Shown: piece by piece, positions 24,197 through 32,460 of the stretch
Position numbering within the stretch: the stretch's first letter is position 1
Layout of the letters: the number at the start of each line of letters is the position of its first letter
Program-made: the position numbers and the translations under genes
Origin: Clostridiaceae bacterium AM27-36LB
GTDB lineage: Bacteria > Bacillota > Clostridia > Lachnospirales > Lachnospiraceae
Length of the DNA: 64,000 bases
Direction of reading: 5' to 3'
Assembly: GCA_003480725.1 (NCBI GenBank)
Contig: QUJQ01000004.1
Span: 124,001-188,000 of the forward strand
Notes under the pieces: generated by a model
What the model was told of the DNA's origin: nothing
What the model saw: only the letters and a program-made list of their open reading frames with translations
Databases searched by the model: none

Positions 24197-25705
24197 TTAC
24201 TGAGCCTGTTTATCCGATCCGTCAGTAACCGGATTCGCAAGAGAAATCAGATTGATTTCTGTAATCTCTTCACGAGTCAGTTCTCCTGTCAGACGACCCT
24301 CTGACATAACGTAAGCACGGTCTGCCACCTTGATAACCTCCGGCATATCGGAAGAAATCATGATAATACATCCACCGTCTTCTACAAACTGATTCATCAA
24401 TGCATAGAACTCAGCTCTCGCATTTACGTCGATACCTTTGGTAGGCTCGTCCAGAATCAGAAGTTTTACACCGGCTGCCAGCCATTTCGAAAGGATAACC
24501 TTCTGCTGATTACCACCTGACAGATTTCCGCACAGTGCGTTGATATTTGGTGCTTTAATCTTCAGCTTGTCCATGTAGTCATTACTTGTCTCGATCTCCC
24601 ATGGCACATTGACAAATCCGTTCTTTGCATGGAACGGCAGGTTCGGCAGCGCAATATTTTCTTCGATTGATTTTTTCAGAAGAAGTCCGGTACGGCGACG
24701 ATCCTCTGTAGCCAATCCCACTTTTCTGCGGATCGCATCTGCTGGATTCTTAATATGAACTTCTTCACCATACAGAAATACTTTACCAGAAGTGATCTTG
24801 GTTGCTCCAAAGATTGCCTCCATAACCTCTGTACGTCCTGCTCCAACAAGACCAGAGAACGCTACGATCTCACCAGCGTTGGCATGGAAACTAACATTTT
24901 CAAATACACCTTTTCGAGAAAGGTTTTCAACGCGAAGTACCTCTTCCTTCGCGGTATGTTCCGGTTTTACATAAGCGCCCAGCTCACGTCCTACCATACT
25001 ATTGACAATGGTCTGCTCACTTACTTCATTTACTTTATACTCAGCAACTTTCAATCCATCGCGGAAGATAGAACATCTCTCGCAAATGATCGGAAGCTCT
25101 GCCATACGATGTGTTACATAAATCATGGTAGTATTAGCTGCCTTCATCTTCTTGACCTGCTCAAAAAGAGAATCAATCTCTTTCTCAGAAAGTGAGGAAG
25201 TCGGCTCATCAAGAACTACTACCTTTGCGTGTTTGGAAATAACCTTTGCAATTTCTACCATCTGCAGCTGTGCAGCTGTCAGTTTGGAACAAAGTGTGTG
25301 TGCATCTACATCCAGACCCATCTCGTCCAGAACGGCCTGCGCATCGGCCTCCATTTTTTTACGATCCAGTAATCCGTTTGCCTTTTTCGGTTCGCATCCA
25401 AGATACATGTTCTCAGCCACGGTCAGATGAGGAGCAATTGCTGTCTCCTGTTCAATAACTGCGATACCTGCATCCAAAGCATCCTTTGGAGTTTTAAAGT
25501 TACATACTTTTCCGTCCAGAATGACTTCGCCCCTTGTGGGCTTATAAATTGAAGCAATAATTTTAATCAGCGTAGATTTTCCGGCTCCGTTTTCACCGAC
25601 CAGAGCATGGCATTCACCCGGATAAAAATCAATGCTGATATCCTCCAACGCTTTTACGCCCGGAAATTCTTTGGCAATATTTTTTACCTGTAAGAGCGGT
25701 TCCAT
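24197..25705 (-). CDS. Ribose-type ABC sugar transporter ATPase (two nucleotide-binding domains)
   Basis: RbsA/MglA-like double ATPase of 502 residues. First domain: Walker A GENGAGKST near residue 38, a signature region (LTAAQLQMVEIAK) and Walker B VVLDEPTSSL near 163. Second domain: FSGLVGAGRTEVMEAIFG near 283 in place of a normal P-loop, LSGGNQQKVILSKWL near 397 and LLILDEPTKGID near 418. Asymmetric sites are normal for this family. It lies between lipoprotein and permease, behind an intercistronic stem-loop. Confidence 0.95.
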   Translation of the reverse strand: MEPLLQVKNIAKEFPGVKALEDISIDFYPGECHALVGENGAGKSTLIKIIASIYKPTRGEVILDGKVCNFKTPKDALDAGIAVIEQETAIAPHLTVAENMYLGCEPKKANGLLDRKKMEADAQAVLDEMGLDVDAHTLCSKLTAAQLQMVEIAKVISKHAKVVVLDEPTSSLSEKEIDSLFEQVKKMKAANTTMIYVTHRMAELPIICERCSIFRDGLKVAEYKVNEVSEQTIVNSMVGRELGAYVKPEHTAKEEVLRVENLSRKGVFENVSFHANAGEIVAFSGLVGAGRTEVMEAIFGATKITSGKVFLYGEEVHIKNPADAIRRKVGLATEDRRRTGLLLKKSIEENIALPNLPFHAKNGFVNVPWEIETSNDYMDKLKIKAPNINALCGNLSGGNQQKVILSKWLAAGVKLLILDEPTKGIDVNARAEFYALMNQFVEDGGCIIMISSDMPEVIKVADRAYVMSEGRLTGELTREEITEINLISLANPVTDGSDKQAQ

Positions 25706-25732
25706 ATCTGTCCTCCATTTCCCTTTTATTAG

Positions 25733-25764
25733 AAAGTGCCCAGAACCGATGGCCTGGGCACTTT
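25733..25764 (-). terminator. Intercistronic stem-loop after the sugar-binding lipoprotein gene
   Basis: Arms AAAGTGCCCAG (25733-25743) and CTGGGCACTTT (25754-25764). A GC-rich hairpin here would raise the lipoprotein transcript relative to the ATPase and permease. Confidence 0.7.
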
Positions 25765-25800
25765 AGACCAGTAATTACTTAGTCTTATTTCTTATAAGAA

Positions 25801-26868
25801 TTATTTCAGGTAATCTGCAACATTCTCAGCAGTTACAAGTTTACACTCGATAAGGTCTTTCTGATCTCCTGCAATAGCACCAGTTGTGAAGTACTCAGCG
25901 ATCTTGTCAACGATACCAGAACCGATACCAACCGGATCCTGTGCAACTTCTGCTTCCCAGATCTTTCCAACTTCCGGATCAGCAATGTACTGGCAAGCGG
26001 TCTCACCTGCATCGAAACCAACGATCTTGGTGTTTGCTCCTGCAGCCTGGATAGAAGACAGAGCGCCGTAACCAGTCGGGTCACCTACTACGAAGATGTA
26101 GGAAAGGTCATCACCATACTTGGTGATCAGGTTCTGCATGATATCAGCAGCTTTTGCCTGATCGTTATCAGCATCCTGAGACTCGATAAGAGTCAGATCC
26201 TTGCCGCCATCAATAGCAGCCTGGATGGTCTCCTCGAAACCAGCCTGACGGTCCTGAGTAGACTGTGCGGAAGCATATGTAATACAACCTACGATAGATC
26301 CTTCCGGTGCATGCTCTGCAACATACTCACCTGCAGTAACACCACCAGCTTTGTTGTTGGAACCTACGAATGCAAGATACTGATCCAGATACTGGTCATC
26401 CAGTGTACAGTCAAAGGTAAACATCTTAACGCCTTCTGCGTTAGCTGCCTGAACTGCCGGCATAGTTCCTGCCGGGTCATTAGCAGAGAATGCGATTGCG
26501 TCATATCCTGCTGCAACATAGTTGTTGATCAGGTCGGAACACTTGTTTCCGTCAAGTTCCTGGTCACCAAGTGTCGGAGCCGGAATACCAAGTTTTTCAC
26601 ACTCAGCTTTGATACCTTCCTCAACGCTCTGATAGAAAGCATCGTTCTCTGTACCAACGATAAATGCCAGTTTCAGATCTGCAAGATCTTTTGTTTCACC
26701 AGCTGCTGCAGTATCTTCTGCTGCGGTGTCTTCTGCTGCCGCATCAGTAGTTCCCTCTGTTGTGGTGTCTGCTGCCGCGTCAGTAGTGGTCTCACCCTTG
26801 GAACCACAAGCGGTCAGAGATGCAACCATCATTGTTGCGAGCAGTGCTGCTAAAACTTTTTTCTTCAT
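25801..26868 (-). CDS. Sugar-binding lipoprotein (ribose-type, periplasmic-binding type I)
   Basis: Secreted solute-binding protein of 355 residues from ATG 26868, chosen because GGAGGGTGAAAAAG lies just before it. Lipobox LTAC (Cys about 21), then a long Thr/Ala/Glu/Asp linker to about residue 60, then a RbsB-like fold starting LKLAFIVGTENDAFYQSVEEG, with GYDAIAFSANDPAGT near 115 and IVGFDAGE near 280. The ligand cannot be read from sequence alone; pentoses, hexoses and autoinducer-like sugars are all bound by relatives. Confidence 0.92.
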   Translation of the reverse strand: MKKKVLAALLATMMVASLTACGSKGETTTDAAADTTTEGTTDAAAEDTAAEDTAAAGETKDLADLKLAFIVGTENDAFYQSVEEGIKAECEKLGIPAPTLGDQELDGNKCSDLINNYVAAGYDAIAFSANDPAGTMPAVQAANAEGVKMFTFDCTLDDQYLDQYLAFVGSNNKAGGVTAGEYVAEHAPEGSIVGCITYASAQSTQDRQAGFEETIQAAIDGGKDLTLIESQDADNDQAKAADIMQNLITKYGDDLSYIFVVGDPTGYGALSSIQAAGANTKIVGFDAGETACQYIADPEVGKIWEAEVAQDPVGIGSGIVDKIAEYFTTGAIAGDQKDLIECKLVTAENVADYLK

Positions 26869-26962
26869 CTTTTTCACCCTCCTAGTTTTGAAAAGATTTA
26901 TTTGAGTGTATTTTAATACTCCCACTCAGGAAGTATACACTTTCTTAATTTTATACCGGCTC

Positions 26963-27643
26963 TTATTTTGCTGCCGGATACTCTGTACAGAGCAGTCTGT
27001 AAGGTGCTTCGTCTTCCTCTATAGTCGGATATCTGCCAAGCGGATTCTTAAAGCGGTTATCTGTATTGTCATCATTGGTCATGGAAACCTCTCCAATCAG
27101 AGATGGACCACCTTCCGGAATGATGAACTCATGATACAGATACGGATACAGAGTCATGCTTTCACCCGGATGCAGGGTTACCTTGCTTCCTGCTGGCATA
27201 GTATATTGTCTTCCGTCCTGACAAATCAATACATCGGTATCAAGGAACTCACCGGTCTCCGGATCTGCATTGTAGAATGTAAAGATGATATTGTTTCCAC
27301 CACGGTTGATGATATCCTCCATCTTATTCCAGTGGAAATGCATCGGAGATACCTGACCGGAATCACACATCATGATCTTCTCTGCATAGGGTTTTTTATA
27401 TTTTGGATTATGTACATTACCGTTACGGATGGTAATCAGAGCAAGTCCCAATGTATCGAAATGTCCCTCGCCATAATCCGTTACATCCCAACCAAGTGCG
27501 TTGTCACGAATCTCATCGTACTCATGACCTTTTTCTGCCCACTCTTCCGGAGTGAAGCTCAGATATGGCGGAAGTGCAAATTTGTACTCTGCCAGTAATG
27601 CTTCAAATTTCTTAATAACCGCATTAATTTCTGATCTTTTCAT
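26963..27643 (-). CDS. D-lyxose isomerase-like cupin enzyme
   Basis: Aldose-ketose isomerase of 226 residues, the size of D-lyxose ketol-isomerases. The metal site is visible as His102 and His104 (MHFHWNKMEDI), Glu109 and His171 (LYHEF), the ligand pattern of this cupin family. Known members interconvert D-lyxose/D-xylulose and D-mannose/D-fructose, some also other C2-epimeric sugars. It sits between a mutarotase-like gene and the sugar-binding lipoprotein, so it probably acts early on the imported free sugar. AAGAAGGAGCATGAATT gives the RBS. Confidence 0.88.
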   Translation of the reverse strand: MKRSEINAVIKKFEALLAEYKFALPPYLSFTPEEWAEKGHEYDEIRDNALGWDVTDYGEGHFDTLGLALITIRNGNVHNPKYKKPYAEKIMMCDSGQVSPMHFHWNKMEDIINRGGNNIIFTFYNADPETGEFLDTDVLICQDGRQYTMPAGSKVTLHPGESMTLYPYLYHEFIIPEGGPSLIGEVSMTNDDNTDNRFKNPLGRYPTIEEDEAPYRLLCTEYPAAK

Positions 27644-27658
27644 AATTCATGCTCCTTC

Positions 27659-28705
27659 TTATGCTTTGATTGCATTAATTTTCTCAATTGCCGCATTTAT
27701 TTTATCTTTTCCCTCGATAACAGAGAACCGTAATACATTGGTCTCTTTTGCAAAAGGTTCCAGATAATGTACTGTATGATTTTCAATATGATGAAGCTTC
27801 CCATACACACTGGAGTTGGACGGTTCCAGTCCCAGAACATAATCTCCGGAAGCCATGGACTTCCATTCCATAAAATAAGGAAGATTCTTCTGATTGAATT
27901 CAATGGTCAGGCCGATATTCAATTCATGATTGGCTACCAAGACCATAGTGTTCAGATTTTCATCGGACTGTATGTCATGTATAAATACATACTCACCTTC
28001 ATTATCAATAGGTGTCTCCATTTTATTCCAACGATCCACATGGTTCTCAGAGAACTCTTCTCTACCAACCACTTTTCTGGATGGAACATAAAGTTCACAA
28101 CTCTCATTCAGGAACGGATAACCCATATTGCAATGATACAGAAGCATCAGTGGTTCTGGACGAAATGCCTGATTTTCAATCTCGTCTGTAACAGTGATAC
28201 TGTTCTCTCCAAATACACTTTCTATTTTTCTACGCAGAATCATGTTCTCACCAAACAGTTCTGCTTCCCTCATCTCACCGGAAATAACCAGCTTGCATGT
28301 ATCTCCCTCAGTAATCACATCGGTACATACATGTTCTGCCGGTGTGGTTCTCATCCGTCCATGCATCGGGTAATCCTTGCCTTCTACAGTACAAGGAGCA
28401 CAGATATTTTCCAGACCACAGGTGAAAAACAATCCACCCATGATACTTCTGAGAGCTTCCTCTCCATTGGTATCATACTGATTTCTTCCTTCCAGTCCAG
28501 GTTTTGCAAGGAACGTCATGTTCATTCCTTTGTAGGAAAGATCTGTGATATCTAACGCTTTATCTGCTGCAGAGTGGAAGAAAATATCGCCACATTTCGC
28601 TTCAATGGCATTCATGTGTTCCGCACGTCCTTCTTTGTAAGTAATCGGGCGGGCATATACCATTTGCTGAAGGCTTCCGCAATATTTCATCAATTTCTTA
28701 TCCAT
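27659..28705 (-). CDS. DUF4432/aldose 1-epimerase-like protein
   Basis: Galactose-mutarotase-fold protein of 348 residues, with GDIFFHSAADKALDITDLSYKG near residue 38, FTCGLENICAPC near 93, MHGRMRTTPAE near 113 and HCNMGYPFLNES near 190, where His and Asp/Glu residues would bind a sugar ring. The DUF4432 family (E. coli YphB is a member) is linked to unusual sugars next to ribose-type ABC genes. Its role here may be anomer conversion ahead of the isomerase. RBS AACAGGAGAGACAATCA. Confidence 0.82.
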   Translation of the reverse strand: MDKKLMKYCGSLQQMVYARPITYKEGRAEHMNAIEAKCGDIFFHSAADKALDITDLSYKGMNMTFLAKPGLEGRNQYDTNGEEALRSIMGGLFFTCGLENICAPCTVEGKDYPMHGRMRTTPAEHVCTDVITEGDTCKLVISGEMREAELFGENMILRRKIESVFGENSITVTDEIENQAFRPEPLMLLYHCNMGYPFLNESCELYVPSRKVVGREEFSENHVDRWNKMETPIDNEGEYVFIHDIQSDENLNTMVLVANHELNIGLTIEFNQKNLPYFMEWKSMASGDYVLGLEPSNSSVYGKLHHIENHTVHYLEPFAKETNVLRFSVIEGKDKINAAIEKINAIKA

Positions 28706-28726
28706 TGATTGTCTCTCCTGTTCTGC

Positions 28727-29299
28727 TTACTCAAGATTTGCATGATATCTCCAGAGACTCTTCATATCAATCTGACGCTCGTCAATGATCATTTTTGCAA
28801 CTACATCTCCGAAAAGCAGAAGACTCTGTTCAAACAAGGAAGTCATCGGCTGTACGGAATCAATTTCATCTTCCAGATAATTCTTGGTTCTTACCGGAAT
28901 TCGTACCATGAATTCACACAAATCCTTCATTTCGCTGTTCGGATTAGAACCGATATGTACGATCTTTGCTCCGATTCCATGCGCTTTCTTTGCGATACCC
29001 AGTGGAAAAAGAGAGCCGCCGCTTCCAGAACCAACTACCAGAAGATCTTTGTCTGTAATAGCCGGTTCGGTAATTTCTCCAACATAGTGGGTCTTAATTC
29101 CAAGATGTGCAAGTCTCTTACAGATAGCCTGGAGAGAAAGAAGTACTCTTCCGACTCCTACAAAATATACCTGATCCGCTTCAAGAACTGCTTTTACAAA
29201 TTTTTCAGCAGTTTCTGGATTCACTGCCCCGAGAGCCTTATCCAGCTCACCAAGAACCTCTTTTACTGTCTGATTGTAATTCTCACTGTAATATCCCAT
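28727..29299 (-). CDS. SIS-domain protein, 6-phospho-3-hexuloisomerase-like
   Basis: Single SIS domain of 190 residues: YFVGVGRVLLSLQAICKRLAHLGIKTHYVGE (about 49-79), DLLVVGSGSGGS near 88, then HIGSNPNSEMKDLCEF near 118 and a Met/Gln/Ser-rich active-site-like segment SVQPMTSLFEQSL near 148. Size and motifs match HxlB, which interconverts arabino-3-hexulose-6-phosphate and fructose-6-phosphate. No 3-hexulose-6-phosphate synthase accompanies it, so formaldehyde fixation is unlikely. A 3-keto sugar phosphate intermediate is suggested instead. RBS AAGAGG. Confidence 0.85.
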   Translation of the reverse strand: MGYYSENYNQTVKEVLGELDKALGAVNPETAEKFVKAVLEADQVYFVGVGRVLLSLQAICKRLAHLGIKTHYVGEITEPAITDKDLLVVGSGSGGSLFPLGIAKKAHGIGAKIVHIGSNPNSEMKDLCEFMVRIPVRTKNYLEDEIDSVQPMTSLFEQSLLLFGDVVAKMIIDERQIDMKSLWRYHANLE

Positions 29300-29316
29300 T
29301 TCTATACCTCTTGGCT

Positions 29317-30027
29317 CTATACTCTCCTGCTGTTGATCTCATCTTCCATAGCCTTCAGTATCTGCAGGCTTCCGATCTGATCATCTTTCTTAATGCAGGT
29401 ACTTCCTGCCACAAAAATATCAGCTTCACCGGACACTCCATAAGTATTGATATTCTCTGGTGAAATTCTTCCATCAAGAATCACTTTTGTGTCCAGGCCT
29501 CTTGTCTTTATCATCTCATGTAAATCATGAATCTTCCTTGCAGAATATGCTGTCTGTGACTCTCCCTTCATCTGAGCGAAACCCGGATTGATCAGCATCA
29601 GCAATACCGCATCACATTTATCCAAAATGTACTCAAGCTCGTACAACGGGGTTGCCGGCTTTAAAGCAACACCGGCCCGGATGCCTTTGCTGTGAATGTA
29701 ATTCAGCATACCATCCACATGATCACAGGTTTCAATATGAAACACAATTTGAGAAGCACCAGCCTCAATCAGCTCATCAACAAAGAACTGCGGTTCTGTC
29801 ACCATAACGTGTGCTTCAAATTCCAGTTTTGTTTTCTTTCGAAGCTGCTTTACAGTATCCAGACCCAGCGGCATACTCGGGCTGAAGTGTCCGTCAAGTA
29901 TATCTACATGAATCATCTCCAGTCCAGCTTCCTCTACCATCCGGCATTGCTGTTCCAGGTTACACATATCCAGTGTAATCATAGATGGAGAGATATGACA
30001 GGATTTTGCCCAAATTTCCTCGTTCAT
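29317..30027 (-). CDS. Allulose-6-phosphate/ribulose-phosphate 3-epimerase family protein
   Basis: TIM-barrel sugar-phosphate epimerase of 236 residues. Family residues are visible: Ser14, His40 and Asp42 in MIHVDILDGHF, His73 in EAHVMV and Asp185 in VILDGRI. The loop after DGHF reads SPSMPLG where pentose-phosphate enzymes have VPNLTMG, so this looks like the AlsE-type side branch acting on hexulose 6-phosphates. First gene of the main sugar operon, about 60 bases after the promoter. RBS GTAGGAGAAAATGATAA. Confidence 0.87.
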   Translation of the reverse strand: MNEEIWAKSCHISPSMITLDMCNLEQQCRMVEEAGLEMIHVDILDGHFSPSMPLGLDTVKQLRKKTKLEFEAHVMVTEPQFFVDELIEAGASQIVFHIETCDHVDGMLNYIHSKGIRAGVALKPATPLYELEYILDKCDAVLLMLINPGFAQMKGESQTAYSARKIHDLHEMIKTRGLDTKVILDGRISPENINTYGVSGEADIFVAGSTCIKKDDQIGSLQILKAMEDEINSRRV

Positions 30028-30063
30028 TTATCATTTTCTCCTACATATTGTATATTAGTGCAT

Positions 30064-30083
30064 TGACCTTACTAACTTACTAT
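30064..30083. promoter_or_regulatory. Probable operator for the ROK repressor
   Basis: The minus strand reads CCATAGTAAGTTAGTAAGGT, with direct repeats of AGTAAG, starting seven bases after the -10 where a repressor would block initiation. The nearby AGTGCATTGACCTTA (30057-30071) is nearly repeated as AGTACATTGACTTTA at 30231-30245, at the far side of the gap. Confidence 0.45.
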
Positions 30084-30089
30084 GGACAA

Positions 30090-30118
30090 ATAATACACCA
30101 ATATCCCTTTTCTGTCAA
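30090..30118 (-). promoter_or_regulatory. Strong promoter of the sugar-catabolic operon
   Basis: Minus strand TTGACA (30118-30113), 17-base spacer, TATTAT (30095-30090): a near-consensus housekeeping promoter. Confidence 0.8.
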
Positions 30119-30160
30119 TCCAGCAATTCACATTTTTATGTTTTTCACAAAACAGTATTT

Positions 30161-30187
30161 TTTTTTTGTGTAAGTTACACAAAAAAA
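30161..30187. repeat. Perfect 13-base-arm palindrome centred on one base
   Basis: TTTTTTTGTGTAA (30161-30173), G, TTACACAAAAAAA (30175-30187). It lies about 43 bases upstream of the operon -35 and abuts the ROK gene terminator. Operator or T-tract partner; undecided. Confidence 0.5.
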
Positions 30188-30230
30188 GAGAAACAAAGAT
30201 ATTTTTCGTCAAATAGCTTTGCTTCTCTTT
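30181..30230 (-). terminator. Terminator of the PfkB-ROK operon
   Basis: Arms AAAGAGAAACAAAG (30185-30198) and CTTTGCTTCTCTTT (30217-30230), one mismatch; seven T residues follow on the minus strand. Confidence 0.75.
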
Positions 30231-30254
30231 AGTACATTGACTTTATTTTAACAT

Positions 30255-31409
30255 TTATTCCAGCATTTCGCCTTCAAAGGTTTTGCTCACAGCATTACAC
30301 ACTGCTCCAAGAACTGGCATCTTTTCCATGAACTTAACTTTTTTGACCAGCGTACGGACTTTCTTGTTGGCAAATTTTCGCTCATTGATAATATCTTCCA
30401 ATCGCTTCAGATACTTTTCTTTCCAGTAAATACTATCCATTCCAAGCAGAATAATTTCAAAGTTCATAATATTCTGCATACTGATAATGGCACAGGATAA
30501 GTCATTAATAACTTCCTGCATGATTCGATCTGCTTCTGGATCTTCCATCTGACAAAATTCACGATAATCAATATGTCTTCCAAAGGCTGCCTCTATTTTT
30601 TCCTCCACAGCCCCGGATCCAATATATGCCTCCAGACAGCCAATATTACCGCATACACACTTCCGTCCATGGTGGTTGATGGAAACATGTCCCATCTCTG
30701 GCGGATAGCCGGAATTGCTCTGATATCTGTGACCGCCAACCATGATGCCGCTACCGACACCCTCTTCAATACCAAGCACCAGCACCTCCTGGTAATCACG
30801 ACCATTGCCATAAAGTTGTTCCACAAGTGCTGCACTCTGAATGTCATGATCCAGGAAAACCGGAATGCCATAACGCTTCTCTATAGGTTCTGTTACATCC
30901 AGATTACGGATCTCATGAAAATGGCCCGGATTGATGATCCGACCCTTTTTCACATCTACTGGTCCCGGCGTAGCCACGCCGATAGCAATAATTTTCTCTT
31001 CCCGCTCCAGCAGACGATCAATGAGGCAAAATGCCACATTCATCATCTCCGCTCCATTTTCCCAGTCCCGTTCCACCCGTTCATAAGCAACGATTTTTAA
31101 ATCCAGACTGCAAATAGCTGCTTCCAGACAGCCACGTCCAAACAAAATTCCCAGATATTTGGGTGCCTTCGGGCTCACCTCCAGCTTTATGGGGGTTCTT
31201 CCAAGCTTTGCCTTTGTGGTGACCGCTGTCTCTTTCAGATACTGCTGATCGATCAGTTCATTTACAATTGCTGAGATCGCTGTCTTTGTAAGATGCAGCT
31301 CCTTTGCAAGTTCAATACGAGAAGAACATTTGCCCGTTGCTATAAGCTGGAGTACCAGCCCTCTGTTTCTTTTTTTCAAATATTCTTTATTTACACCAAG
31401 TCTAGCCAT
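30255..31409 (-). CDS. ROK-family transcriptional repressor
   Basis: Sugar-responsive repressor of 384 residues. Winged helix-turn-helix at the N-terminus (SRIELAKELHLTKTAISAIVNELI, about 30-53), then a ROK domain. The ATP-binding DxGGTxT motif is replaced by FGRGCLEAA, so kinase activity is unlikely. The sugar-site Asp (FLDHDIQSA) and zinc cluster (KCVCGNIGCLEAYIG) remain. It is encoded directly before the catabolic operon on the same strand, separated by a terminator and promoter, and follows a PfkB kinase by 11 bases. Probably represses the downstream operon until its sugar binds. Confidence 0.9.
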   Translation of the reverse strand: MARLGVNKEYLKKRNRGLVLQLIATGKCSSRIELAKELHLTKTAISAIVNELIDQQYLKETAVTTKAKLGRTPIKLEVSPKAPKYLGILFGRGCLEAAICSLDLKIVAYERVERDWENGAEMMNVAFCLIDRLLEREEKIIAIGVATPGPVDVKKGRIINPGHFHEIRNLDVTEPIEKRYGIPVFLDHDIQSAALVEQLYGNGRDYQEVLVLGIEEGVGSGIMVGGHRYQSNSGYPPEMGHVSINHHGRKCVCGNIGCLEAYIGSGAVEEKIEAAFGRHIDYREFCQMEDPEADRIMQEVINDLSCAIISMQNIMNFEIILLGMDSIYWKEKYLKRLEDIINERKFANKKVRTLVKKVKFMEKMPVLGAVCNAVSKTFEGEMLE

Positions 31410-31420
31410 ATCACATTTTT

Positions 31421-32362
31421 TTAGTTCTCTGCAAGAAATTTCTCAACTTTCTCTCTTGTTGGCAGAGATGAGATCGCTCCCTTCTCCTGTACGGCCAGGG
31501 ATCCACTCACATTACCGTATTTTACCGCTTCCTGCAGCATCTCAGCATTCAGCTGTTCCACAGAAGATACACCGTGATTCAAAACGCAGGAAAGAAAGCC
31601 ACCCCAGAATGCATCTCCGGCTCCAGTTGTATCGGCCACATGGGACACTTTGAATCCCGGTACCACGTAGGATTTTCCATCATAGAAGACCTCTGCACCG
31701 GCACCACCCAGAGTCAGCACTGCAACCGCGATATCATACTCCTTCATCACATTCAACAGGTTATCATGACCGCCTACCATATCAATTTCCTCATCAGAAA
31801 GCTTCAGGAAATCTACATACTTCAGAATAGACAATACCTTTTTCGTGCAGGCATCCTTATCATCCTTCCACATCAAATTGCGGTAATTGATATCAAATCC
31901 TACCAGCTTACCCAGTTCTTTTGCTCTGGCCATCGCATATTCTGTAGCCTCTACTGCCGGCCCTGCAGAAAGGCTGCAGGATCCAGCCTGTACGATACGA
32001 CAATCTTCCAGATCCTCATCCTTGATCTCACGTTTGTCCAGCAACATGTCTGCACCTGGTTTTCTCGCAAAAGTAAAACTTCTGTCATTGTTCTCATTCA
32101 GTGATACAAATGCCATCGTTGTAGTAGCATCATCTGTCATTTCCGGAGCCAGCGGGGTTACATGATTCTCACGTAAAGTTTCCAGAAGAAATTTTCCAAA
32201 ATCATCATTTCCAACCTTGCAGTACATACCAGCCTGAAGTCCGTTTCTTGCCGCACTGATCGCTACATTTGCGGGTGCACCCCCTGCATTACGGATATAG
32301 CTTGCCTCTTCCTGACCAGGAAGGAAATCAATCACCATCTCACCAATTGTAATAAAATCCAT
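31421..32362 (-). CDS. PfkB-family carbohydrate kinase, fructokinase-like
   Basis: Sugar kinase of 313 residues from ATG 32362 (RBS TAGGAGAATGT); an earlier in-frame start at 32383 lacks a site. NAGGAPANVAISAARNG near residue 31, GFDINYRNLMWKD near 160 and DTTGAGDAFWGGFL near 250 are PfkB signatures and resemble bacterial fructokinases. With the ROK repressor it forms a two-gene operon with its own promoter. It may phosphorylate the ketose produced by the lyxose-type isomerase. Confidence 0.9.
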   Translation of the reverse strand: MDFITIGEMVIDFLPGQEEASYIRNAGGAPANVAISAARNGLQAGMYCKVGNDDFGKFLLETLRENHVTPLAPEMTDDATTTMAFVSLNENNDRSFTFARKPGADMLLDKREIKDEDLEDCRIVQAGSCSLSAGPAVEATEYAMARAKELGKLVGFDINYRNLMWKDDKDACTKKVLSILKYVDFLKLSDEEIDMVGGHDNLLNVMKEYDIAVAVLTLGGAGAEVFYDGKSYVVPGFKVSHVADTTGAGDAFWGGFLSCVLNHGVSSVEQLNAEMLQEAVKYGNVSGSLAVQEKGAISSLPTREKVEKFLAEN

Positions 32363-32424
32363 ACATTCTCCTACCTTTCCCATCCTTGCATCTTGTGTAC
32401 ATCTTTAAAGCCTTTGATACTGAA

Positions 32425-32452
32425 ATCATAACAATAAACAAAAAAAAGTCAA
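32425..32452 (-). promoter_or_regulatory. Promoter of the PfkB-ROK operon
   Basis: Minus strand TTGACT (32452-32447), 16-base T-rich spacer, TATGAT (32430-32425). Confidence 0.65.
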
Positions 32453-32460
32453 TCCCTATT

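Noticed and set aside
19117..32362. Sulfoquinovose or formaldehyde (RuMP) pathway
   Set aside because: No sulfoquinovosidase, sulfolactaldehyde enzyme or 3-hexulose-6-phosphate synthase is present, so these explanations are unsupported.
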